64,000 bases of DNA from an uncultured Candidatus Pelagibacter sp. GTDB taxonomy: Bacteria; Pseudomonadota; Alphaproteobacteria; Pelagibacterales; Pelagibacteraceae. Of this stretch, positions 1-7,791 are shown piece by piece (position 1 is the first letter of the stretch; every line of letters starts with the position of its first letter). A program made the position numbers and the translations under genes. The notes under the pieces are model-generated. The model was given only the letters and a program-made list of their open reading frames with translations. It did no database searches and was not told the origin of the DNA. Location: the NCBI GenBank assembly GCA_905618915.1, contig CAJQTI010000002.1:1-64000 (forward strand), in the 5' to 3' direction.

Positions 1-55
1 GATCTTTATTACTAAAGTCTCTACTCGCACCAAAAAGTTCAAGTTTAATTTTCAT
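1..55 (-). CDS. moaD: MoaD-like molybdopterin synthase small subunit (5' end only, runs off window)
   Basis: A reading frame starts at the ATG at 55-53 on the minus strand and leaves the window after about 17 codons; it begins MKIKLELFGASRDF. This matches the start of MoaD/ThiS-fold sulfur carriers, which typically open with a beta strand followed by a LFGxxR motif. The ATG overlaps the TGA of the upstream thioesterase gene (ATGA), so it is translationally coupled and sits in the moa operon. In the family, MoaD carries the C-terminal thiocarboxylate that delivers sulfur to cyclic pyranopterin phosphate. The call rests on a short N-terminus plus strong context. Confidence 0.72.
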   Translation of the reverse strand, partial: MKIKLELFGASRDFSNKD

Positions 56-519
56 TTTTTAATTTTAGATGAAAATTTTAAATCTTCATTATTAAAATTA
101 TCTTTATTTTGATCAATAAAATGATCCATAATTTCTAACTTCTCATTTTCAAATTCTGTAACCTTTCTAGCTTCTAGGTTAATGTATAAGGAAAGCCACT
201 CTATAGAGGCTGAAATTTTTTTTGTTTTTTTTTCAATCATTTCAAGTTTTAAATGTAGTCTTTTTTTATCATGATCAAAAAAGGTAAGCATGATATCCAC
301 TTCATCTTCTTGTTTTATTTCACTAATATATTTAGTATTGGTTTCAACTACCATTGTGCTCCTCTTTTCAATTTTAGCTGAGTCGGCACCCATTTTAAAT
401 TTTTCAAGCATTACCTCAAGAGCTTGATCAAATATTAAAATATAATAAGCCATATTGAGATGATTATTATAATCAACCCATTCTTTAATTACCTTTTGTG
501 ATTTTAAAAAAACAGACAC
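52..519 (-). CDS. Hotdog-fold acyl-CoA thioesterase family protein in the moa operon
   Basis: This 155-residue protein has the layout of single-domain hotdog thioesterases of the YbgC/4-hydroxybenzoyl-CoA type. Near residues 16-34 it has VDYNNHLNMAYYILIFDQA, matching the D-x-x-x-H-x-N active-site region, followed by alternating strands. Such enzymes hydrolyse acyl-CoA esters in the cytoplasm. The substrate cannot be read from sequence; the VDYNNHLN stretch recalls betainyl-CoA or carnitine-pathway thioesterases, but that is a weak resemblance. It lies 6 bases after moaC and overlaps moaD by ATGA, so it is co-transcribed with molybdopterin genes, with no obvious link to cofactor synthesis. Confidence 0.75.
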   Translation of the reverse strand: MSVFLKSQKVIKEWVDYNNHLNMAYYILIFDQALEVMLEKFKMGADSAKIEKRSTMVVETNTKYISEIKQEDEVDIMLTFFDHDKKRLHLKLEMIEKKTKKISASIEWLSLYINLEARKVTEFENEKLEIMDHFIDQNKDNFNNEDLKFSSKIKK

Positions 520-525
520 AATAAA

Positions 526-1071
526 CTAAAAGATATCTTTTAAAAATTCTGGTAAGCCATCAGGATTAGTCCATAAACCGCTTTTTCCACCTTCTTTAAT
601 CAGTAGCCTAACATTATCAATTCTCAGATGTGGATTTACAATTTTACTTAGATCGTAAATAGTTATTAGTGCTGTATTAACACCCATAATAGCTTCCATT
701 TCTACACCAGTTTTTGCAACAGCAGAGACAACACAAAAAACTTCTAATGAAGCGTCCTCATCATGCATGATAATTTTAGTTGCCGTATGATCTATTGGAA
801 GTGGGTGACATAGTGGAATCAATTCACTTGTTTTTTTAACACCTAAGACTGCTGATACCTCAGCTAAAGTGATAGGATCACCTTTAGGCATTTCTTTATT
901 TTTAATTAGGTTAAAAACTTCTTTTCCTACAAAAATTTTACCAGAAGCCAATGCTCTTCTAAATGTTTCTTTTTTTGACGAAACATCAATCATGTTAAAT
1001 GAGTTTTTTTTAAAAATTTCCTTAGCCCAATCTTTTAATTTTTCTTCATTTATCACCTTTAAGTTTTCCAC
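526..1071 (-). CDS. moaC: Cyclic pyranopterin monophosphate synthase MoaC
   Basis: MoaC converts 3',8-cH2GTP, the product of MoaA, to cyclic pyranopterin monophosphate in molybdenum cofactor synthesis. The 181-residue product shows the family signatures: MIDVSSKKETFRRA near residue 27, LIPLCHPLPI near residue 91, AKTGVEMEA near 118 and IYDLSK near 137, containing the conserved aspartate and lysine of the active site. It is about 20 residues longer than E. coli MoaC at the N-terminus, so a later start is possible, but the called ATG directly follows the moaA stop, which favours it. Second gene of the moaA-moaC-thioesterase-moaD operon. Confidence 0.95.
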   Translation of the reverse strand: MENLKVINEEKLKDWAKEIFKKNSFNMIDVSSKKETFRRALASGKIFVGKEVFNLIKNKEMPKGDPITLAEVSAVLGVKKTSELIPLCHPLPIDHTATKIIMHDEDASLEVFCVVSAVAKTGVEMEAIMGVNTALITIYDLSKIVNPHLRIDNVRLLIKEGGKSGLWTNPDGLPEFLKDIF

Positions 1072-2064
1072 TTATCCTCCAGTAGTTGATAAATTTGGAG
1101 TAATTCCAGTATCTCCAAGCTCTAAATAATGTGACTCTTTTTTAAGGTGTAATTGTTTAATTATTAGATTTACAAGTTCATCTTTTTGAGCATCGTCTTG
1201 CAATAAATGCCTAATACTAATTCCAGTATTACCAAATAAACATAATCTTAAATCACCTCTAGAGGTAACTCTCAATCTGTTACATGTTTGACAAAAATCT
1301 TTAGTGTAGGGAGCGATTAATCCAAATTTCCCCTTAAATTCCGGATGTATAAAATTTAATGAAGGACCTGCATCTTTCCCATATGTTTGAGGGATCCAGT
1401 TATTTTTTTCTAAAAAATCTTTGAATATTTTAGAGGAAACATGATTTTTCTTAAAATACTCCAAATTATCACCTGTTTGCATTAACTCTATAAATCTAAA
1501 ATCAATATTGTTATCTTTTATGAAATTTCCAAATTTTTTAAACTCATCATAGGTGTCATTAATACCCTTAAGTAAAACAGCATTAATTTTTATATTTTTG
1601 AAATTTAATTTTTGTAAAGTCCTTATGCCTTCTAAAATTTCATCAAGCCTATCATGACCTGTTAGTTTTTTAAAAGTTTCTCTATTTAAACTGTCTATAC
1701 TAATATTTATTCCATCTAAACCAGCCTCACATAATTGCTCTGCAATTTTGTTCAAACGATAACCGTTAGTCGTCATTGTTACTTTGGGAATATTTGAATT
1801 TTGCTTCATATCTTTAAGGATATCAAAAAAGTCTTTTCTAACCGTTGGTTCTCCACCAGTTAATCTAATTTTACAAACACCTAATTCAGATAACGCTTTT
1901 GTTAATCTGGATATTTCTTGGGCAGACATAAAGCTTCTCTTATCTCCAGGTGTTTTTTTATAACCTTGTGGCAAACAATAGGTACAACTGTAATTACATA
2001 CATCCGTAATTGATAATCTTATGTAGGGGAATTTTCTTCCAAAAGTATCACTTAATGTTTCCAT
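1072..2064 (-). CDS. moaA: GTP 3',8-cyclase MoaA (radical SAM)
   Basis: MoaA uses S-adenosylmethionine and two 4Fe-4S clusters to rearrange GTP in the first step of molybdenum cofactor synthesis. The 330-residue protein carries the radical-SAM motif CNYSCTYC (C23, C27, C30), a GGEP motif near residue 71, the C-terminal cluster motif FCQTCNRLR with a further Cys in LRLCLFG, and the diagnostic C-terminal Gly-Gly. Length is normal for the family. It is the first gene of the moa operon; only 35 bases separate its start from the divergent dioxygenase gene at 2100. A diverged fragment of a second moaA 5' end lies at 3879-3950. Confidence 0.97.
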   Translation of the reverse strand: METLSDTFGRKFPYIRLSITDVCNYSCTYCLPQGYKKTPGDKRSFMSAQEISRLTKALSELGVCKIRLTGGEPTVRKDFFDILKDMKQNSNIPKVTMTTNGYRLNKIAEQLCEAGLDGINISIDSLNRETFKKLTGHDRLDEILEGIRTLQKLNFKNIKINAVLLKGINDTYDEFKKFGNFIKDNNIDFRFIELMQTGDNLEYFKKNHVSSKIFKDFLEKNNWIPQTYGKDAGPSLNFIHPEFKGKFGLIAPYTKDFCQTCNRLRVTSRGDLRLCLFGNTGISIRHLLQDDAQKDELVNLIIKQLHLKKESHYLELGDTGITPNLSTTGG

Positions 2065-2099
2065 CTTATTTTTATTACATTATATTATAATAATAATAT

Positions 2100-2933
2100 A
2101 TGAGCAAAATTATTACCAAGGCAAAAGTCGATCTATTTAAAAAAGATGGTGCAGTCTTGATTAAAGACAAATTTGATAACGCATGGATTGAAAAGTTAAA
2201 AAAAGGAATTAAAAAAGGCAAAGAAAGTCCTAGTCCAAGATTTGTAAATCACACAAAAGATCAAAAACTACCTGGATATTATGAGGATTTTTGGACCTGG
2301 GATTTACATGAAGAATTCAAAGATTTTGTATTTAATTCACCAACTGCCAAAATTGGAGCGGAACTTTTGGAAGCACGAAAGATTAATTTAGTGATGGATA
2401 ATTGGTTTTTCAGGGAAGAAGGGTCGAAGTCATCACCACCTTTTCATCATGATATTTCATATTTTGATTTTGAAGGATCTATGTGTGTTTTATGGATACC
2501 ACTTGAATCAGTTAAAAAAGAAGATGGTATAGCTTGGGTTAAAGGTTCACATTTATGGGATAAGCTATTTTTAAGAACAAGATTTAATGATGGCTATGAA
2601 GTTGATGGCAAGGTTGGAGTTGTTAATGGAAAAAAATATGAATTAACTCCCAATATATTAGAAAATAAAGATGATTATGAATTTTTACAATGGGATCTAG
2701 AAGTTGGTGACTGTATTTATTTTGATATTAGAACACTACACGGAGGATTAAATACTGTTACACCTAAAAAAGATGTTCATCGATACACATTAAGAATGGC
2801 AAAAGAAAACTCTAAAATTATTTATAGGGGAAATTGGGCTAGAGAAGAAAGAGCTATTATGGAAGATAATGGTTATAAAAATGGTGATGATTTATCTGGA
2901 AAAATGTTTCCAACTTTATTTGAAACTAGTTAA
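2100..2933 (+). CDS. Phytanoyl-CoA dioxygenase (PhyH) family 2-oxoglutarate oxygenase
   Basis: The 277-residue protein has the PhyH-type double-stranded beta helix. The Fe(II) triad is visible: H116-x-D118 in PPFHHDISYF, a distal histidine at about 214 in DIRTLHGGLN, and a downstream arginine (RYTLRM) likely to bind 2-oxoglutarate. Such enzymes hydroxylate small organic substrates using O2 and 2-oxoglutarate; the substrate here is unknown. It is divergent from moaA with a very short gap and convergent with the GYD-domain gene. No clear Shine-Dalgarno sequence precedes the ATG at 2100, so initiation may be leaderless. Confidence 0.85.
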   Translation: MSKIITKAKVDLFKKDGAVLIKDKFDNAWIEKLKKGIKKGKESPSPRFVNHTKDQKLPGYYEDFWTWDLHEEFKDFVFNSPTAKIGAELLEARKINLVMDNWFFREEGSKSSPPFHHDISYFDFEGSMCVLWIPLESVKKEDGIAWVKGSHLWDKLFLRTRFNDGYEVDGKVGVVNGKKYELTPNILENKDDYEFLQWDLEVGDCIYFDIRTLHGGLNTVTPKKDVHRYTLRMAKENSKIIYRGNWAREERAIMEDNGYKNGDDLSGKMFPTLFETS

Positions 2934-2960
2934 CTTCCAGTTTTTTAACTGGAAGTTAAC
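2929..2960. terminator. Bidirectional hairpin between convergent genes
   Basis: A perfect 14-base-pair inverted repeat (arm GTTAACTTCCAGTT, loop TTTT) lies between the convergent PhyH and GYD genes; its first bases include the PhyH stop codon. There is no long T-run on either strand directly after the stem, so it could act as a transcript-end stabiliser as well as a terminator. Confidence 0.7.
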
Positions 2961-2967
2961 ATAATAA

Positions 2968-3294
2968 TTAACCAGCAGGTTTGTAGCCAGCCATAGCTTT
3001 AGCGGCAAGCTCAGCTGTTTTATTCATATCCATCTCCTCAAGAATAACCATATTTTCTACTGTCCCACTAGCTTCCACAGCTAATTTTATACCAGCAAAA
3101 TTTTCATAAGGCATATCTCCTGAAGTGATAGCAACAAAATCATAAGGACCTCTCGTAATATAAAAAGATTCAAACGTTCCACCAACTGCTTCAGTTAATG
3201 CTTTTACAGCAGTTGATCTATCTTGCTTAGGGTCTTTCATAAAACCTTGGAAGGCCTTTGCTGTATAATTGCCCATTACAATATATTTTTTCAT
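2968..3294 (-). CDS. GYD domain-containing protein
   Basis: The 108-residue protein matches the GYD family (ferredoxin-like alpha/beta fold). It opens MKKYIVMGNYTAKAFQGF, contains the phrase GPYDFVAITSG that corresponds to the name-giving region, and ends with a helical Ala-rich tail. No biochemical function is established for these small cytoplasmic proteins. It has one of the few strong Shine-Dalgarno sequences in the window (AAGGAGAGG, 3 bases before ATG), suggesting good expression, and appears monocistronic, bounded by the hairpin at 2929-2960. Confidence 0.86.
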   Translation of the reverse strand: MKKYIVMGNYTAKAFQGFMKDPKQDRSTAVKALTEAVGGTFESFYITRGPYDFVAITSGDMPYENFAGIKLAVEASGTVENMVILEEMDMNKTAELAAKAMAGYKPAG

Positions 3295-3379
3295 AAACCT
3301 CTCCTTTATTATTTTGGAATATTAAAACATAATTTTTTAGATCTTTGAAATTAATTTTTAAAAAAAAATCTTTATTTAA

Positions 3380-3878
3380 TTAGGAATTGAGACGATCCAT
3401 TTCTTTAAGTTCAACTTCTAGTTTAACAAGTTCTTTCCCATCAGCCATCATGCTTAATAATTCTTCTCTACTAATATCTTTCTTTTGAAAAGTTCATAAG
3501 CTTTTACCTCTGTTTAAAACTGCAAAACTATTTCCAACAGGATAAGCATGGTGAACGTTATGAGTAATTAAAATCACAGCTAATCCGTTAGCAGCAGCTT
3601 CAACTATATATTTTAAAACCATAGATGCTTGATGAACACCTAAGGCAGACGTAGGTTCATCTAATACTAATACTTTTGCTCCAAAGTAAATTGCTCTTGA
3701 TATTGCCAAACATTGTCTTTCTCCTCCAGACATAGTTCCAACAGCCTGAGTAGGATCTCTTACATCAATTCCTATTTGTCCCATTCTTTCTGCTGCAATT
3801 TTGTTAGCTTTTTCAATATCAAATGTTTTAAATGGGTGTAATCCTTTTTGGGGCTCTCTTCCCATAAAAAAATTTCTA
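3380..3878 (-). pseudogene. 3' half of a sugar ABC transporter ATPase (FrcA/IatA-like), with in-frame stop
   Basis: The minus strand encodes the second half of a carbohydrate ABC ATPase: [11 protein letters not shown], then the signature MSGGERQ, Walker [14 protein letters not shown] and the switch histidine ILITHN. The Walker A half is absent. At 3496-3494 an in-frame TGA follows GKSL, but the same frame continues with FQKKDISREELLSMMADG to a TAA at 3382-3380, the normal C-terminus of this family, so the TGA most likely replaced a glycine codon. The TTG 'start' of the tracked ORF lies in foreign sequence. It resembles the ATPase at 45435-46214 but is clearly diverged. It is a decayed remnant of another sugar or inositol transporter and cannot be functional. 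Confidence 0.88.
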
Positions 3879-3950
3879 GTTGCAAATATCCGAAATAGAA
3901 AGTCGTATGTATGGAAATCTTCTACCAAAGCTATCCTTAAGAATATTCAT
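3879..3950 (-). pseudogene. Remnant of a second moaA: first 24 codons only
   Basis: Reading the minus strand from the ATG at 3950 gives [20 protein letters not shown] then DICN, ending in a TAG created at the junction with the ABC remnant. Compared with the intact MoaA N-terminus ([24 protein letters not shown]) 17 of 24 residues agree, and many codons differ synonymously, so this is a diverged allele and not a recent copy. It starts 12 bases downstream of the end of the aldo/keto reductase gene, mirroring how a moaA gene would sit at an island edge. The ORF track misses it because it is short. Confidence 0.85.
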
Positions 3951-3962
3951 ATACAATTTAAA

Positions 3963-4925
3963 TTATCCTGATGTAAAAACTCTTTCAGACTCAGGGTCAT
4001 TAGTAGAAAATGGTAGTTTTGATATTTCATCCCAAAATTCACCAGAAATTTCAGCATTAGCCCAAACCAAATTTTTTTCTATGCTTTCAACACTAGTTAC
4101 ACCACATATCGTTGAGGTAATTCTATTATCTCTTAAAGAAAACTGAAGTGCAGCTGCTCCTAATTCCACATTATGTTTTTTGCAAACTTTTTCAAACTCA
4201 CGAGCAGGGGCTAATTTCTCTTCCGTAGCATCCTGATAGGTCACTTTTTTAAAATTATCAGGACCTTTTGCTAAAACTCCTCCTGCGTATGGAGCAGCAT
4301 TAAAAATTGCTATATTTTTACTAGAAGCATAATCATACATTTCATTAGCCTCTCTATTTATTAGGGTATATCTGTTATGATTAATTATCACGTCAAAATC
4401 CCAATCTTTTAGCAAAGGAAACATAATATCTACTTTACCCATTGCAACACCTGCTGCTTTAGCAAGACCTTCATTTTTAATTTTAAATAACTCATCCATT
4501 GCTCCACCTTTTTTTGTAATATCAGTAATGTCTTTTGCATATTCTGGATCATGTAAAAATAAAATATCAACAGAGTCTACATTTAACGTTTTTAAACTTT
4601 CTTCTAACGATTCTCTAACTCTATTTTTATCAAGAACTAAGGTGTCCATATTTCTGTCTAGTTTTGTAGATAAAAGAAAACCATTAGGCCATCCTCCATT
4701 TTCCTTAATTGCTTTTCCAATTCTTTTTTCACTTTCACCCATTGCGTAATTTCTTGACGTATCAAGCATATTAACAGGCCCTTGAAAAAATCTATTTAGA
4801 GTTTTTTGAGCTCTATCTTCAGACACTTCATAACCATATGTGTCTGGCATACTTCCCAACGAAGATGTACCAAAACTTAATTCTGTAACTTCTAAGCCTG
4901 TGTCTTTTATTTTATTTTTTTTCAT
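3963..4925 (-). CDS. Aldo/keto reductase, D-threo-aldose 1-dehydrogenase (L-fucose dehydrogenase)-like
   Basis: The 320-residue protein is an aldo/keto reductase. The catalytic tetrad is readable as Asp and Tyr in LDTSRNYAMGESE (about residues 55-67), Lys in LSTKLDRN and His in LFLHDPEY. The family oxidises L-fucose and related D-threo aldoses at C1 to lactones with NAD(P). The gene follows an amidohydrolase-2 lactonase gene with a 3-base gap, and the pair would convert an aldose to its aldonate. It is the last gene of an operon starting with iolG. The exact sugar is not determined by sequence. Confidence 0.8.
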   Translation of the reverse strand: MKKNKIKDTGLEVTELSFGTSSLGSMPDTYGYEVSEDRAQKTLNRFFQGPVNMLDTSRNYAMGESEKRIGKAIKENGGWPNGFLLSTKLDRNMDTLVLDKNRVRESLEESLKTLNVDSVDILFLHDPEYAKDITDITKKGGAMDELFKIKNEGLAKAAGVAMGKVDIMFPLLKDWDFDVIINHNRYTLINREANEMYDYASSKNIAIFNAAPYAGGVLAKGPDNFKKVTYQDATEEKLAPAREFEKVCKKHNVELGAAALQFSLRDNRITSTICGVTSVESIEKNLVWANAEISGEFWDEISKLPFSTNDPESERVFTSG

Positions 4926-4928
4926 AAT

Positions 4929-5771
4929 TTAAATTTTTAGTTTGTAAAATTTTATTGCATTCTCATAAAATATATTTTGTTTTTGATCTAAACTCAAATT
5001 ATTAGTTAAATTTTGTGCAGTGTTAAACCAACCAATATAGTCTGTTCTTAAATTACATACTGGCCAATCAGACCCCCATAATATCTTTTTATCCGTAAAT
5101 ATTCTTAAAATTTCATTTATATAAGGTTTTAAATCATCTTCAGTCCAATTTTTAGAAGCCTCAGTAACCATTCCAGAAAACTTACAATAAACATTATCTA
5201 AATTAGAAAATTTACTCATTACATTCTTCCAATGATCAAATTCTTTTTGATCATTATTGCAAATTTTTGGTTTCATTAAATGATCAATTACAAATCTTAA
5301 AGATGGATACTTAGATGCAATAATATAAAAATTATCTAAATGAATTGGAAAGCCAAGTGCATCAAAACTCAAATCAAGATCTATAATATTTTTAAAAAAA
5401 ATATCAAAATCTTTGTTTAAAACCCAATTTTCATCAGGGATGTCTTGTATCATAGGTCTCACACCTACAAATTTTGGATTTTTAGCAAAAGTCTTTAACT
5501 GTTTTAATTGGTTTGGATCTTCAAAGTTTACCCATCCCACAACTCCAGAAACTAAATCTGAATTTTCAGCGATATTAAGCATATATTCTGTTTCAGCATT
5601 AGTTGCAGCTGCTTGTACTAAAACTGTTTTGCATAAATCAATTGATCTTGAATCTTTAGCAAGATCTTCCAAATCATATTTTCTATTTAAAATTTTATTA
5701 TCTTGAGGCATCCATGAGTAATCTCCTCTAGATGGATCCCAAAAATGGTGATGTGCATCAATTATTTCCAT
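4929..5771 (-). CDS. Amidohydrolase family 2 lactonase (L-fuconolactonase / rhamnonolactonase-like)
   Basis: This 280-residue protein belongs to the COG3618 amidohydrolases, TIM barrels that hydrolyse sugar lactones. It starts with the HxH-type strand IIDAHHHFWDP, has YSWMPQ near residue 19, a conserved FVIDHLMKP near residue 140 and the C-terminal WGSDWPVCNL with the catalytic Asp. Family members include L-fuconolactonase and L-rhamnono-1,4-lactonase. Position between an SDR and an aldose 1-dehydrogenase supports a lactonase in an oxidative sugar route. The substrate is inferred only. Confidence 0.84.
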   Translation of the reverse strand: MEIIDAHHHFWDPSRGDYSWMPQDNKILNRKYDLEDLAKDSRSIDLCKTVLVQAAATNAETEYMLNIAENSDLVSGVVGWVNFEDPNQLKQLKTFAKNPKFVGVRPMIQDIPDENWVLNKDFDIFFKNIIDLDLSFDALGFPIHLDNFYIIASKYPSLRFVIDHLMKPKICNNDQKEFDHWKNVMSKFSNLDNVYCKFSGMVTEASKNWTEDDLKPYINEILRIFTDKKILWGSDWPVCNLRTDYIGWFNTAQNLTNNLSLDQKQNIFYENAIKFYKLKI

Positions 5772-5797
5772 TTAACTAACTATATAAAGAATTATAG

Positions 5798-6652
5798 TTA
5801 TTCACCTAAGATACTATCATCCAAGATTTTAGTATCATAAGCTGAATAGGAGTGCCATCCAGCAACTGTTTGATCAAAATCAACAATACTTCCAGTCATA
5901 ATACCGGATTCATCTGAACATAAAAAAGCTAATATTTTTGCAACATCTAGAGGTTTATTAAGTCTTTTAAATGGAACTTTTGCCTCTGCTTCTTTAAGCC
6001 AATTGTCATCAGCATCATGAAATTTTTTTTGTATAGTTGTTTCTGCTGGAGTATCAGTCCAACCTAAGTTTACGCCATTAACTCTAATTTGGTGTCCTGA
6101 AACTGAATTAGCAACGTTCTTGATCATTATTCCTAAAGCTGCTTTTGAAGCGCTATAAGCAGTTAAAAAAGGCATACCGCTATAAGCTGCCATTGATAAA
6201 ATATGTGCTATAGTTCCTTTTTTTTTATCTCTTATCATTATTTTTATAACATCTTGCATCATAAAAAGGGGAGCTTTTACATTTACATTAAAATTTTTAT
6301 CATAATTTTCTTCTGTTGTGCTTAAGATCGTTCCTCTCTCGGTAAAAGCAGCAACATTAATAAAAGAATCTACGGTATTAAATTTTTTGTCAGTCTCAGA
6401 AACTATTTTTTTACAGTCGGTAAGTTTCTCTAAATCTGCTTGAACGTATAAGCATTCTGTACCAATGCTTTCTATTTCAGATTTTACTTTATTTCCTTTA
6501 TCTCTATTTCTTCCACAAATAGTTATTCCCTTAGCACCTCTGCTTGCTAGTAATTTTGCAGTCTCAGCTCCGCTTCCTTGAGTACTTCCTGTTACAATTA
6601 TTATCTTATCTTTAAATTGGTTAGATTGATTAGATATATATTTATTAGACAT
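5798..6652 (-). CDS. SDR family NAD(P)-dependent oxidoreductase
   Basis: Classical short-chain dehydrogenase of 284 residues. The cofactor loop reads VTGSTQGSG (about residues 20-28), followed by a NAA-type strand (NVAAF) and the catalytic Ser and YxxxK in SMAAYSGMPFLTAYSASKAAL. It has an N-terminal extension of about 12 residues and ends with an unusual aromatic tail (AGWHSYSAYD). It lies between iolG and the lactonase gene in one minus-strand operon and probably oxidises a polyol or sugar intermediate. The substrate is not predictable. Confidence 0.85.
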   Translation of the reverse strand: MSNKYISNQSNQFKDKIIIVTGSTQGSGAETAKLLASRGAKGITICGRNRDKGNKVKSEIESIGTECLYVQADLEKLTDCKKIVSETDKKFNTVDSFINVAAFTERGTILSTTEENYDKNFNVNVKAPLFMMQDVIKIMIRDKKKGTIAHILSMAAYSGMPFLTAYSASKAALGIMIKNVANSVSGHQIRVNGVNLGWTDTPAETTIQKKFHDADDNWLKEAEAKVPFKRLNKPLDVAKILAFLCSDESGIMTGSIVDFDQTVAGWHSYSAYDTKILDDSILGE

Positions 6653-6653
6653 A

Positions 6654-7655
6654 TTAGAATTTTATATCTACTACTTTACCACTTTCAAACGACTGATATG
6701 CTGCATTAGCTATTATCAAAGCATTTCTGCCATCTTCAAATCCAACTAATGGTTTTGTTTTATCTTCAACACATTTTACAAATTCATTGAATTGATCTCT
6801 GTAAGCTTGCTCATATCTTTCAATAAAAAAGAAATGTATAGGCTCTTTTTCATTTGTAGATGTACTTGTGTATCTTTCTAGAGAAGTAGGAGTTTGATTA
6901 TTAGAGATTACCATTCCTTTACTACCAAATACTTCAACTCTTTGATCATAACCATACACAGCTCTTCTAGAATTATTTATATGAATTAAAACTCCATTTT
7001 TTGACTTTAAAATAAACATAGCAGTATCCAGATCTTTTTCCTGTTGCGCATTTTTATCAAATAAAGCACCTCCAAATGCAGATATTTGAACTACAGGATC
7101 ATCCCCCAATATAAATCTAGTTAAATCAAAATCATGGATAGTAGTATCTCTAAAAAATCCTCCTGCAGCTTTTAAATAATCAATTCCTGGAGGCTCAGGA
7201 TCTCTACTTGTAATAACAACCATTTCCAATTCACCAATTTCTTTTTTTACTTTTGCCTGTTGCGCTTTTGCATGACTGGCATCAAATCTTCTATTAAAAC
7301 CAATTTGAATAGGAACGTTTGATCCCTTAATATTTTCCATACATTCGTTTACTTTTTTGATATCTAAATCAATTGGCTTTTCACAAAAAATTGCTTTTCC
7401 AGCTTTCGCTGCCATTGTAATAAATTGAGTGTGAGTTGGAGTAGCAGAAGCTATAAGAACTGCATCTATACTGTCAGCGTTGATAGCTTCTTCTGGAGAA
7501 GATGCTATTGAGCAACCTGTTGATTTTGCTACTTCTTCAGCAAACTGAGAATTAACATCATATACATATTTTAATTTTGCTTTTGGATGTAATGCTATAA
7601 ATTTAGCATGCATTTTTCCAATCCGTCCTGCTCCCATTAAAGTAAAATTAATCAT
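6654..7655 (-). CDS. iolG: Inositol 2-dehydrogenase IolG (Gfo/Idh/MocA family)
   Basis: IolG oxidises myo-inositol to 2-keto-myo-inositol with NAD. The 333-residue protein has the Rossmann motif MGAGRIGKMH at residues 7-16, the family CEKPIDL with the catalytic lysine near 97, and the IolG-typical GGFFRDTTIHDFDLTRF near residue 165 containing the catalytic Asp/His pair. Length is normal. It is the first gene of the minus-strand operon iolG-SDR-lactonase-aldo/keto reductase and divergent from iolE, so inositol genes share the 7656-7791 promoter region. A relative using scyllo-inositol or another polyol cannot be excluded. Confidence 0.88.
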   Translation of the reverse strand: MINFTLMGAGRIGKMHAKFIALHPKAKLKYVYDVNSQFAEEVAKSTGCSIASSPEEAINADSIDAVLIASATPTHTQFITMAAKAGKAIFCEKPIDLDIKKVNECMENIKGSNVPIQIGFNRRFDASHAKAQQAKVKKEIGELEMVVITSRDPEPPGIDYLKAAGGFFRDTTIHDFDLTRFILGDDPVVQISAFGGALFDKNAQQEKDLDTAMFILKSKNGVLIHINNSRRAVYGYDQRVEVFGSKGMVISNNQTPTSLERYTSTSTNEKEPIHFFFIERYEQAYRDQFNEFVKCVEDKTKPLVGFEDGRNALIIANAAYQSFESGKVVDIKF

Positions 7656-7684
7656 AAGAATTTACACCAGAATTAAAGATTAAA

Positions 7685-7741
7685 ATCAAGAATTTTTTTC
7701 ATGATGAATTAAATATAAATTATAAAAATAATTTTCTTGAT
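7685..7741. promoter_or_regulatory. Candidate operator: inverted ATCAAGAA repeats between iolG and iolE
   Basis: The 136-base divergent gap between iolG and iolE contains ATCAAGAA at 7685-7692 and its exact inverse TTCTTGAT at 7734-7741. The same 8-mer occurs in the promoter gap before the DUF1907 gene (about 12551). Several copies are expected by chance in such AT-rich DNA, so this is only a candidate control site. Confidence 0.3.
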
Positions 7742-7791
7742 ACACAAAAGATCATAATTTAGAAATACATTTAATTTTTTAATAATTTTAT

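Noticed and set aside
3494-3928. Tracked ORF of 144 residues as a small intact ABC protein
   Set aside because: Its first ~17 residues come from the wrong frame of a moaA remnant and it lacks Walker A, so it is not a functional gene.
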